A DNA stretch of 5,789 nucleotides from NCBI GenBank assembly GCA_027858275.1, contig JAQIDA010000170.1, forward strand, positions 1 through 5,789, in the 5' to 3' direction. Made by a program: the position numbers and the translations under genes. Shown here piece by piece: positions 1-5,789 of the stretch. The stretch comes from Candidatus Kapaibacterium sp. (lineage in GTDB: Bacteria; Bacteroidota; Ignavibacteria; Kapaibacteriales; UBA2268). Position 1 is the first letter of the stretch. Each line of letters begins with the position of its first letter. Under the pieces are notes generated by a model. It worked only from the letters and a program-made list of their open reading frames with translations, made no database searches and was not told the origin of the DNA.

Positions 1-1
1 A

Positions 2-91
2 ATTGTATGTCTAAAAAATCATTGTGAAGTTGCTTGGTTGAACGGGATGGGAGAAAAAATAGGATTTTCGGACAGATATTCCTATATTTGA
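2..91 (+). CDS. Possible 3' end of an unidentified gene (partial at left edge)
   Basis: Starting from base 2 the plus strand is open for 29 codons and ends in TGA at 89-91; the other two plus frames close within the first 30 bases. The predicted tail contains LNGMGEKIGFSDRYSYI, which I do not recognise. If real, this is the C-terminus of a gene that begins left of the window and converges on the minus-strand epimerase. A small hairpin (96-111) lies 4 bases after the stop. Twenty-nine open codons are easily reached by chance, and one minus-strand frame is also open for a similar length (about 3-117) without an ATG, so this is a weak call. Confidence 0.25.
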   Translation: MVCLKNHCEVAWLNGMGEKIGFSDRYSYI

Positions 92-95
92 ACAG

Positions 96-111
96 CGGAG
101 TTTTTACTCCG
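96..111. repeat. Small perfect hairpin CGGAG-N6-CTCCG
   Basis: CGGAG at 96-100 and CTCCG at 107-111 form a perfect 5-bp, GC-rich stem around the loop TTTTTA. It has no T-run after it on the plus strand, so it is not a standard terminator on its own. It stands out because the surrounding 120 bases are very AT-rich. It could be part of a transcript end after the possible gene ending at 91, or chance. Confidence 0.3.
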
Positions 112-191
112 GGAATTTAGGGTATATTAATATTCGGATTTGTCAATAGTATTTGTTGATATATTGCAATGAGAGGATCAACCTTAACAAC

Positions 192-222
192 ATAGGAAAA
201 GATACTATATTTCCTATTTTTT
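192..222. terminator. Probable (bidirectional) terminator at the 3' end of the epimerase gene
   Basis: ATAGGAAA at 192-199 and TTTCCTAT at 210-217 form a perfect 8-bp stem with a 10-base loop. On the plus strand it runs into six Ts (217-222). On the minus strand, the direction of the epimerase, it is followed by the moderately T-rich GTTGTT. The epimerase stop codon (minus TAG, bases 216-214) lies inside the right arm, so the stem could only form once the ribosome has left. The stem has only two G-C pairs, so its strength is uncertain. The better T-run serves plus-strand transcripts arriving from the left. Confidence 0.5.
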
Positions 223-1176
223 CATCTCGCGATAATAGGCGACATACTTCTGTATCCCGCTTTCAATATCAGTCTTCGGAGCGTAACCGAAAGTAGATTT
301 CGCCTTACTCACATCGGCGTAAGTCCGCACTACATCTCCGGGCTGCATCGGCATCCTGTCAATGACTGCCTTTTTGCCGACAGCATTTTCAATCAGCTCA
401 ATCAATCGTGTAAGTGTAACGGTATTTGATTCGCCAATATTAAAGATCTCACAATTTCCATCAGGACTGTCAGCCGTATATTTTGCCGCTTTTACGATAC
501 CGTCAATAATATCATCGATATAAGTATAATCACGTTCAGTAGTTCCGTCGCCGAATACGGGGATAGCCTCGCCCCGGTCAATCATTTTAGTGAATTTTGA
601 AATAGCCAAATCAGGGCGCTGTCTCCTTCCGTACACCGTGAAGAATCTCAAACAAGCAATACTCATCCCGTTCAAGTGAGCGTAAGTATTACATATCAAT
701 TCGCAAGCTTTTTTAGTTGCGGCATAAGGAGAAATCGGTTTGTCGACAGGGTCGCTTTCCTTGAAAGGAATACTCTTATTATTCCCGTAGATAGAAGAAG
801 ACGAAGCAAAAACAAAATTGCGAACTCCCTGTTTTTTAGCCGCTTCCAAAATATTGACCGTTCCGTTAATATTTGTTTTTACATATCCTTCCGGATCCTC
901 AATAGACGGGCGGACACCAGCTTTTGCGGCAAGATGAATCACAAGGTCGAAATCATTATCATTAAATATTCTGTTCATCAACACAGGATCAACCATATCC
1001 CCTTCGTAGAGTTTGAAGTTGGGAGACAGCTTCAACAACTCAAGGTTCTTCTCCTTGATTTTTCGATCATAGAAAGGATCAAAATTCTCAATACCGACAA
1101 CACTGTGATCAGCAATCAATGCCTCTGACAAATTTGAAGCAATAAATCCGGCTGCTCCGCTAATAAATATTTTCAT
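214..1176 (-). CDS. NAD-dependent nucleotide-sugar epimerase, UDP-glucuronate 4-epimerase-like
   Basis: A 320-residue cytosolic extended short-chain dehydrogenase/reductase that probably interconverts UDP-glucuronate and UDP-galacturonate, or a related nucleotide sugar, through a tightly bound NAD. Visible motifs: N-terminal Rossmann loop GAAGFIA (7-13), in which the usual last glycine is alanine; ENFDPFYDRKIK (30-41), the segment typical of UDP-glucuronate 4-epimerases; HLAAKAGVR (81-89); the serine-rich SSSSIYG (125-131); catalytic YxxxK as Y151 and K155; RFFTVYGRRQRPD (177-189); GDGTTERDYTYIDD (209-222) and QPGDVVRTYADVSKA (278-292). The length is normal for the family and the frame is complete. 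The ATG at 1176-1174 puts the Rossmann strand directly at the N-terminus, as expected; the leader contains only a weak GAGAAA and no clear Shine-Dalgarno site. The gene stands alone here, divergent from the secreted-protein gene. Fold and epimerase/dehydratase class are near certain; the exact sugar is inferred, and UDP-glucose or dTDP-sugar relatives remain possible. Confidence 0.93.
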   Translation of the reverse strand: MKIFISGAAGFIASNLSEALIADHSVVGIENFDPFYDRKIKEKNLELLKLSPNFKLYEGDMVDPVLMNRIFNDNDFDLVIHLAAKAGVRPSIEDPEGYVKTNINGTVNILEAAKKQGVRNFVFASSSSIYGNNKSIPFKESDPVDKPISPYAATKKACELICNTYAHLNGMSIACLRFFTVYGRRQRPDLAISKFTKMIDRGEAIPVFGDGTTERDYTYIDDIIDGIVKAAKYTADSPDGNCEIFNIGESNTVTLTRLIELIENAVGKKAVIDRMPMQPGDVVRTYADVSKAKSTFGYAPKTDIESGIQKYVAYYREMKK

Positions 1177-1217
1177 AAAACTTGTTTTCTCATTTCAGTA
1201 ATTATTACTTCAACAAA

Positions 1218-1225
1218 CAAAAATA
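1218..1225 (-). promoter_or_regulatory. Candidate -7 promoter element of the epimerase gene
   Basis: The complement of bases 1225-1218 reads TATTTTTG, matching the Bacteroidota -7 consensus TAnnTTTG. Transcription from it would give a leader of roughly 35 bases. No TTTG is found at the usual distance upstream: the nearest minus-strand TTTG (complement of 1260-1257) is about 31 bases away instead of about 20. This AT-rich spacer can produce such a match by chance. Confidence 0.3.
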
Positions 1226-1417
1226 ACATTTTTATGCTAATTATCCGATTTAGCTTCAAAAAATTGTTAATTTCTGCTCCTCACCAACGTTTTATGCTCC
1301 GCCTTGTCACATGGAGTTCTATCTGCTGATAGTATTATGTACTGTTTTCAACACAAATCCAATTTATTGTTACAGCTGACCGTTAGGCTAATTAAGGAAC
1401 AATATATGACAGAAATA

Positions 1418-1448
1418 TTCGTGGACTTATATTCTATATATATATTGA
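1418..1448 (+). promoter_or_regulatory. Weak candidate promoter of the secreted propeller gene
   Basis: TTCG at 1418-1421 (consensus TTTG at -33) is followed after 19 bases by TATATTGA at 1441-1448, one T short of the Bacteroidota -7 box TAnnTTTG. Spacing is right but both boxes are imperfect. Transcription would begin around 1454 and leave a leader of about 45 bases containing the weak ribosome site CAGGG (1489-1493), 7 bases before the ATG. Confidence 0.22.
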
Positions 1449-1500
1449 ACTGATGATAAAAATGACACATTTTAACTAATCTAAACTACAGGGCTTTTTT

Positions 1501-4500
1501 ATGACACGTTTCTCAAGACTTATTACCGCAACTCTTATAACAGGAGTTCTCGCGGTCTTCTCCGGTATCAACCTATATTCGCAAGACATAAGTCCGATGG
1601 CGGACCTCGCTGATAAAGAAAATCCAAACTTTTTTGAAATCCAAAAAGTATATACCGATCATTATGATGCTATTCCTCAAGATCAGAGAAGAGGATGGAA
1701 GCAATTCAAAAGATGGGAATATTTTTGGCAAAGAAGAGTCAATGATAAAGGAGAATTTCCAAGCACAAGCCTTATCACAGATCAATTCAACAGTTCAAGC
1801 ATAGTAGAAGATAAACACAATAAAGTTCAAAGTTCTGTTTGGGAGCTTTTAGGTCCCGAAGATACACCCTCCGGAACAATAAGAGGGCAGGGTATCGGCA
1901 GAGTGAACGTAGTTAGATTTTTTCCCGGCAGCACAAATCTGATCTGGGCAGGCTCGGCAAGCGGCGGAGTTTGGAAATCTACAGATCGCGGTCTGCATTG
2001 GAAAACTTTCCCATTTACTCAGACTCTGTCTCTCGGTGTCTCGGACATTGCGATTGCCCCTGACAATAAAAATTTAGTTTATGTTGTTACCGGAGATGTT
2101 GATCCTGCTTACGGAAAACCGTTTTACAGCGCAGGATTAATTAAAACTACAAACGGCGGTACAACCTGGTCAAATACTTCAATCAAATTTGATCTTCATA
2201 ACAGAGCAGCATTAACTCGTATATTAATCCATCCCGATGATTCAGATATATTGATTCTCGCTTCTTCAAACGGTATTTATAAAAGCACGGATGCCGGAGA
2301 AACATGGAGCAAAACAGCTAAAGGACCTTATTTCCGCGATATGGAATTTAGCCCCGCGCACCCCAATATTATTCATGCTGTTACAAAGCACTATACAAGC
2401 TCTGCCATCTACAGATCAACAAACACAGGTGATACTTGGGTTAAAGTGAAACAACTTACAAACAGTTCCAGAATTGCTCTTGCTGTCACTCCTGCTGATA
2501 CAGAATGGGCTTATGCATTAGCTGTGGGAAGCCAATATTCAAACTTCCATTCTATGCTCAGAACAGAAGATGAAGGTGAAACTTGGGAAGAAGTTGCTTC
2601 TATTGCCTATGTACCGAACATTCTCGGTAGATCTCTCGGTACAGGTGATGATAAGTATGTCGGTCAAGGAACCTATGACTTAGCCCTTGCTGTATCTCCT
2701 CAAGACGAAGAACTCGTCTTCGTAGGCGGCATCAATGTTTGGATGTCAGAAAGTGCCGGAGAATATTTTGTCAAGAAAACTGAATGGTACAATAGTTCCA
2801 AATATCACTATGTTCATGCTGATCAACACGATTTGATGTTCCAAAACGATACTGAAGTATTATTCTCAGCAAACGACGGCGGTCTTGCAAAAACAACAGA
2901 TATGGGCAAAACATGGATTGATATTTCAAAGGGAATGTCAATAACTCAGATTTATAAAATGGGTGTTTCACAGTCGGAAGATAATACTCTTATCTTCGGT
3001 TCTCAGGACAACGGCACTTCCAAACTCAACAAAACTAGTTGGGATTTTGTTCAAGGCGGTGACGGCATGGATTGTAAAATTGATCCTACCAGCGGAAATT
3101 ACGTTTACGCCTCATTGTATTACGGAAATCTAACCAGATCGAGCAACGGCGGCGGAAGTTTCTCCACTATGCTCAATACAAATAAAACAAAGGAAAGAGG
3201 ACCCTGGGTCACGATCATTGCATTGGATCCTACTACACCTAAAATAATATATGCCGGTTATAATAATGTGTGGAGATCCCCTAATTACGGATATTATAAT
3301 ACTTGGGAACGAATTTCCACATTTGCAGAAGCCGGGTCATATTCCACAATAACAGCTATTGCGGTGGCGCCTTCTGACTCAAGAACTATTTACGCGGCAA
3401 ATGCCAAAGATCTTTGGGTTACGCGAGATGATGGCGGAACATGGACAAAATTAGCCTCAACTGCCGGGACTATATCCTCAATTTCGGTTGATCCCAAAAA
3501 TTCTCAAAGATGTTGGGTTACATTGTCAAATTACAACACAACAAACAAAGTATTGCAATTTGTTGATGATGATATGACTAATATGTCAGGTAATCTGCCA
3601 AATGTTCCTGTTAACAGTATTGTCTATCAGAAAAACTCACCCGACAGACTATATGTAGGTACTGATCTCGGAGTTTACTTCTCCGATTACAACAGTCCAA
3701 TATGGGAAAGACTCGGCGAAGGTCTTCCAAACGTAGTTGTCAACGATATGGATATTCATTACAACTCAAAAAAATTAGTAGTAGCGACTTATGGACGCAG
3801 TGTATGGCAAACAGATCTTGTGAACTGCAATATGGATAAACCGGAACTGACTGTGATCGGTGATCTTGAATTTTGCAGCGGTGATTCAACAATTATGATA
3901 GCTCCTGCAGGATTTGATTCCTATCTGTGGACAAACGGCGAAACAACAAGAACAATCTCTGCCAAAGAATCAGGTATTTATGCTGTGAAAGTTTATGAAA
4001 ATTCCGGCTGCGGAGCAGGCTCTGACGGTGTTGAAATAATAGTAAATGCTACTGCGACTTTGAAGATTACTCCTCTCGGACTTTATCCCTCATGTGTCGG
4101 TGATACAGTCACTTTATCTGCCAGTCTCGGCTTTTCTACTTATGAATGGTCACACGGCGATGAAGGACGTAAGGTTGATGTTTGGGAATCCGGAGAATAC
4201 ACAGTTGTAGCCACGGCCAAAAACGGTTGTGAAAAAGTATTTACTCTCAATGTAGAATATTTGGAAACTCCTGAAGATAAACCGGTAATTACTCAGCTCA
4301 AAGATGTTCTGACATCAACTGACGGTGCTTATTACCAATGGTATCTGAATTCAGAAATTATCAAAGGTGCGACAGATAAATCTTACGAGATCACAGAAGA
4401 CGGTATTTATAATGTTGAAATCGAATGCAGTGTAATGTCAGAAGAATATGATGCCTATGTCGGCGTTGAAGATCTTTGGACAGCAAACAAAGCATTCAGC

Positions 4501-4737
4501 CTAAGCCCTAATCCTGCCGGCGAATTTATCGCTATAGCATTTGAAACCGGCGTTCGCGCAAACTATGTGATCGAAATAACAAACATTACAGGTCGCAAAA
4601 TGATAAGCCTCGAAGGTATCAGTGACGGATCAATTATGAATCAAAAAATTGATCTTCAACCACTCTCAACGGGAGTATATTTTGTATCACTTCGTTACGG
4701 TACAACATTTAGCACTATCAAGTTCATAAAAGAATAA
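1501..4737 (+). CDS. T9SS-exported beta-propeller (Asp-box/VPS10-like) protein with tandem Ig/PKD-like modules
   Basis: A 1078-residue secreted protein. Residues 1-28 form a Sec signal peptide (hydrophobic 8-20, likely cut after LYSQ) with no lipobox cysteine. Residues 41-80 carry the segments NPNFFEIQKVY and GWKQFKRWEYFWQRRV, which I recognise as recurrent near the N-terminus of secreted Bacteroidota proteins. Residues about 112-772 are beta-propeller with Asp-box motifs (S/T-x-D/N-x-G-x-x-W) at 160, 216, 262, 306, 355, 465, 547 (degenerate) and 641, plus the family hallmarks HADQHD (439-444), NDGG (458-461) and SQDNGT (501-506). Three Ig/PKD-like modules follow at about 780-848, 853-920 and 926-986, marked by LWTNGE, EWSHGD and QWYLNS. 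Residues 998-1078 are a type A T9SS sorting domain (SPNPAGEF near its start, LSTGVYFVSL near its end). It should cross the outer membrane through T9SS, where the sorting domain is removed. Binding, adhesion or glycan interaction is plausible; enzymatic activity cannot be assigned. The ATG at 1501 is the first after an in-frame stop at 1477. Confidence 0.93.
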   Translation: MTRFSRLITATLITGVLAVFSGINLYSQDISPMADLADKENPNFFEIQKVYTDHYDAIPQDQRRGWKQFKRWEYFWQRRVNDKGEFPSTSLITDQFNSSSIVEDKHNKVQSSVWELLGPEDTPSGTIRGQGIGRVNVVRFFPGSTNLIWAGSASGGVWKSTDRGLHWKTFPFTQTLSLGVSDIAIAPDNKNLVYVVTGDVDPAYGKPFYSAGLIKTTNGGTTWSNTSIKFDLHNRAALTRILIHPDDSDILILASSNGIYKSTDAGETWSKTAKGPYFRDMEFSPAHPNIIHAVTKHYTSSAIYRSTNTGDTWVKVKQLTNSSRIALAVTPADTEWAYALAVGSQYSNFHSMLRTEDEGETWEEVASIAYVPNILGRSLGTGDDKYVGQGTYDLALAVSPQDEELVFVGGINVWMSESAGEYFVKKTEWYNSSKYHYVHADQHDLMFQNDTEVLFSANDGGLAKTTDMGKTWIDISKGMSITQIYKMGVSQSEDNTLIFGSQDNGTSKLNKTSWDFVQGGDGMDCKIDPTSGNYVYASLYYGNLTRSSNGGGSFSTMLNTNKTKERGPWVTIIALDPTTPKIIYAGYNNVWRSPNYGYYNTWERISTFAEAGSYSTITAIAVAPSDSRTIYAANAKDLWVTRDDGGTWTKLASTAGTISSISVDPKNSQRCWVTLSNYNTTNKVLQFVDDDMTNMSGNLPNVPVNSIVYQKNSPDRLYVGTDLGVYFSDYNSPIWERLGEGLPNVVVNDMDIHYNSKKLVVATYGRSVWQTDLVNCNMDKPELTVIGDLEFCSGDSTIMIAPAGFDSYLWTNGETTRTISAKESGIYAVKVYENSGCGAGSDGVEIIVNATATLKITPLGLYPSCVGDTVTLSASLGFSTYEWSHGDEGRKVDVWESGEYTVVATAKNGCEKVFTLNVEYLETPEDKPVITQLKDVLTSTDGAYYQWYLNSEIIKGATDKSYEITEDGIYNVEIECSVMSEEYDAYVGVEDLWTANKAFSLSPNPAGEFIAIAFETGVRANYVIEITNITGRKMISLEGISDGSIMNQKIDLQPLSTGVYFVSLRYGTTFSTIKFIKE

Positions 4738-4738
4738 A

Positions 4739-4792
4739 GTAATGCTTATTCAACTTTCCGGTTGAACAGATCATGATCATTACGATTATTTT
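4739..4792 (+). terminator. Nested inverted repeats just after the propeller gene, terminator-like
   Basis: Two bases after the propeller stop codon, GTAATG (4739-4744) can pair with CATTAC (4778-4783). Inside this lies a second perfect stem, TTCAAC (4749-4754) with GTTGAA (4761-4766), around loop TTTCCG. The right side also contains a 10-base perfect palindrome GATCATGATC (4769-4778). A short T-rich stretch, ATTATTTT (4785-4792), follows. The shape suits a transcript end or 3' mRNA-stabilising structure, but the stems are short. Confidence 0.35.
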
Positions 4793-4800
4793 CCTAATAC

Positions 4801-4838
4801 AATCCTTCGTTCATTAATTTGTTCGAGGGATTTATTTT
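4801..4838 (+). terminator. Probable rho-independent terminator of the propeller gene
   Basis: AATCCTTCG (4801-4809) pairs with CGAGGGATT (4824-4832) as nine consecutive pairs, one of them G-U, around a 14-base loop. The last stem bases merge into a T-rich tail, TTTATTTT (4831-4838). It lies 64 bases after the propeller stop and before the ruvA promoter, the expected place for a terminator separating the two units. The long loop lowers its stability. Confidence 0.45.
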
Positions 4839-4899
4839 GAGATTTATGACTTTTTTTAATAATTATTTGAATTTATTCAATTATTTAAACCGGACTTGA

Positions 4900-4907
4900 T
4901 ATATTTG
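4900..4907 (+). promoter_or_regulatory. Candidate -7 promoter element of ruvA
   Basis: TATATTTG is an exact match to the Bacteroidota TAnnTTTG -7 box, and the next base is C as is often seen. It lies 24 bases before the ruvA ATG, so the transcript would start around 4912-4915 and carry a very short leader holding little more than the Shine-Dalgarno site. The expected -33 TTTG is missing at normal spacing; the nearest one is at 4866-4869, 30 bases upstream, within an AT-rich inverted repeat (4858-4885). Confidence 0.45.
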
Positions 4908-4915
4908 CAGAAAAC

Positions 4916-4923
4916 AAAGGAGA
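4916..4923 (+). promoter_or_regulatory. Ribosome binding site that fixes the ruvA start
   Basis: AAAGGAGA is a strong Shine-Dalgarno sequence, its GGAG ending 9 bases before the ATG at 4932. It decides between that ATG and the in-frame TTG at 4896, which would place this site inside the coding region. Confidence 0.75.
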
Positions 4924-4931
4924 TAAGACTT

Positions 4932-5537
4932 ATGATAGCGCATCTGAACGGCAAACTTGTATCCAAATTATCTAACGAAGCAATTATTGATTGCGTTGGT
5001 GTAGGTTATTCTGTTTTAATTTCGTTGAATACTCACGACAGGTTGCCTGCCGTCGGCGAAAAAGTCATGCTTGTTACCCTGTTGATCACACGAGAAGACT
5101 CAATGTTGCTCTATGGCTTCCATGATACCTCCGAGAGAGACGCATTTGTCTTATTGACTTCAGTCTCGGGTATCGGCCCTAAAATCGCTTTGGGAATTCT
5201 TTCTTCATTAACTGTAAACGAACTGAGGCAGTTTGTCTCTGAAGGAAATCTTGTTGCCTTGGTGAAGTTGCCGGGAATAGGGAAGAAGACAGCAGAACGT
5301 ATGAATCTCGAACTCCGTGACAAAATACTCAAACTCGGCAGTTCTGATGATGCTCCGGCTGTATCTTCAGGATCGGATATGTTTATCCGCGAAGAAGCTT
5401 TGTCGGCACTTGTTACACTCGGCTACAATAAATTGGCTGCTGACAAAGCAGTTAAAAAAGCATTTGCGACTTTTAAGTCAGGCAATGTCTCGGCAGAAGA
5501 ATTGATAAGAAAGTCATTAAAATTCGCGATGTCTTAG
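4932..5537 (+). CDS. ruvA: Holliday junction branch migration protein RuvA
   Basis: A 201-residue RuvA, normal length for the family. RuvA tetramers bind four-way Holliday junctions in the cytoplasm and load the RuvB ATPase, which drives branch migration during recombinational repair. Domain I (about 1-63) is the OB-fold, with MIAHLNGKLV at the start, GVGY (23-26) and the family signature RED...LLYGF (54-63). Domain II (about 70-135) has two helix-hairpin-helix DNA-binding motifs, SGIGPKIAL (79-87) and PGIGKKTAERM (114-124). After a flexible linker (about 136-150) comes the RuvB-contacting domain III, EEALSALVTLGY (154-165) to the end. The ATG at 4932 is preferred over an in-frame TTG 36 bases upstream because RuvA proteins begin with MI at this point and a strong ribosome site precedes it. 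No ruvB or ruvC is visible in the window. The next gene begins 40 bp downstream on the same strand, so co-transcription is possible. Confidence 0.97.
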   Translation: MIAHLNGKLVSKLSNEAIIDCVGVGYSVLISLNTHDRLPAVGEKVMLVTLLITREDSMLLYGFHDTSERDAFVLLTSVSGIGPKIALGILSSLTVNELRQFVSEGNLVALVKLPGIGKKTAERMNLELRDKILKLGSSDDAPAVSSGSDMFIREEALSALVTLGYNKLAADKAVKKAFATFKSGNVSAEELIRKSLKFAMS

Positions 5538-5577
5538 AATATTTCGCAAAATTGAATATAATTAAATCAATAAAATT

Positions 5578-5789
5578 ATGGAATTGATCATGTTCTTGCT
5601 TATCCCGGAAATTATAGTAGAAAACGGCTGCTGCATTTTGAATATTCAAGGTGAGCAGGGTATGGAAAAGCATTACAAGAAAATATCACGCAATCCTAAA
5701 GGACTGTTAGAATTATTGCGACGTGAGAATTCCAAAGCATTGCAAATAACAGACTTCGGTTCGAATGAGTGCGATTCTAAATCCAACCT
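5578..5789 (+). CDS. Divergent HisA/HisF-like TIM-barrel protein (N-terminal part, runs off right edge)
   Basis: Seventy complete codons are open to the window end. Motif by motif they resemble the first quarter of HisA, the phosphoribosyl-formimino-AICAR ribotide isomerase of histidine synthesis. IPEIIVENGCC (9-19) corresponds to the HisA strand-1 pattern IPAIDLxxGxC; IQG (23-25) to the following LxQG; HY...NP (32-40) to the Y...dP segment; and ALQITDF (54-60) to the strand-2 pattern LHxVDL. Key residues differ: the first catalytic aspartate, fifth in IPxxD, is isoleucine 13, and the conserved arginine of CVRL is missing. A non-catalytic or repurposed paralogue is therefore likely. The ATG at 5578 is the first in the frame; the ATG at 5590 is an equally good start, matching the usual HisA N-terminus better and having GGA 7 bases upstream. 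The gene may share a transcript with ruvA, 40 bp upstream. The rest of the barrel, including the second catalytic aspartate position, is outside the window. This similarity is judged by eye. Confidence 0.7.
   Translation, partial: MELIMFLLIPEIIVENGCCILNIQGEQGMEKHYKKISRNPKGLLELLRRENSKALQITDFGSNECDSKSN

Larger units (their letters stand above)
1177..1500. other. Divergent intergenic spacer, 324 bp, no gene seen
   Basis: This spacer lies between the starts of the minus-strand epimerase and the plus-strand secreted-protein gene, so both promoters should sit here. No reading frame in it looks like a gene: the longest ATG frame I noticed (1311-1379, 22 codons) has no ribosome binding site and no recognisable product. 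The right part contains an alternating AT tract (about 1428-1446) and three imperfect 5-base units CTAAT-CTAAA-CTACA (1476-1490). No tRNA, known riboswitch or long inverted repeat is visible. Confidence 0.7.

Noticed and set aside
676..1128. 150-codon open frame on the plus strand opposite the epimerase gene
   Set aside because: It is antisense to a clear epimerase coding region, its translation shows no domain-like pattern, and no ribosome site precedes it.
1319..1332. Inverted repeat CTATC-TGCT-GATAG in the divergent spacer
   Set aside because: A 5-bp stem without T-run or neighbouring copies is expected by chance in 324 bases.
1311..1379. 22-codon hydrophobic small frame in the divergent spacer
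   Set aside because: It has no ribosome site, no clear promoter and no recognisable peptide; a frame of this length is expected by chance.
1573..1785. 70-codon open frame on the minus strand within the propeller gene
   Set aside because: It lies inside a strongly supported plus-strand gene and resembles no known protein.
1661..4000. Repeated Asp-box codons considered as a DNA-level tandem repeat
   Set aside because: The similarity is only at the protein motif level; the DNA between copies differs in sequence and spacing, as expected for ancient propeller blades.
4896..4931. In-frame TTG start that would lengthen RuvA by 12 residues
   Set aside because: The extension contains the strong ribosome binding site AAAGGAGA and part of the putative -7 box, and RuvA proteins begin with the MI found at 4932.
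5638..5649. 12-base perfect palindrome TTGAATATTCAA
   Set aside because: It lies inside the HisA-like coding frame, is AT-rich and has no second copy that I noticed, so it is probably chance.
5473..5673. 66-codon minus-strand open frame across the ruvA 3' end
   Set aside because: It overlaps both ruvA and the HisA-like frame, whose motifs explain the sequence on the plus strand.

Overview
This window looks like chromosome from a member of the Fibrobacterota-Chlorobiota-Bacteroidota (FCB) group. The best evidence is the large secreted protein at 1501-4737, which ends in a typical type IX secretion (T9SS) C-terminal sorting domain, a system essentially confined to this group. The AT-rich spacers, weak Shine-Dalgarno sites in front of some genes, and TAnnTTTG-type -7 elements upstream of genes agree with this. 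A deep-branching lineage such as Ignavibacteria or Kapabacteria is possible, but this window alone cannot settle that.

Layout, left to right. Bases 1-91 may hold the last 29 codons of a plus-strand gene that starts outside the window (weak call). Bases 92-213 are non-coding and lead into a hairpin plus T-run at 192-222 that overlaps the stop codon of the next gene. A minus-strand nucleotide-sugar epimerase, closest in motif pattern to UDP-glucuronate 4-epimerases, occupies 214-1176. A 324-bp divergent spacer (1177-1500) separates it from the 1078-residue secreted beta-propeller (Asp-box/VPS10-like) protein with three tandem Ig/PKD-like modules and a T9SS signal. Two hairpins follow that gene. 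ruvA (4932-5537) comes next, and 40 bp later a reading frame begins that runs off the right edge. I recognise this last frame as a divergent HisA/HisF-type TIM-barrel protein whose usual first catalytic aspartate is replaced.

How the genes relate: the epimerase would supply activated sugars for surface polysaccharide or glycan. The propeller protein is exported by T9SS and probably attached to the cell surface or released. RuvA is the junction-binding subunit of the RuvAB Holliday-junction branch-migration machine. No shared pathway links them; the first two are divergently transcribed, and ruvA plus the HisA-like gene may be co-transcribed. I see no transposon, CRISPR array, tRNA, rRNA or integration site, and no convincing new multi-gene system. 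The most unusual item is the HisA-like partial gene at the right edge.
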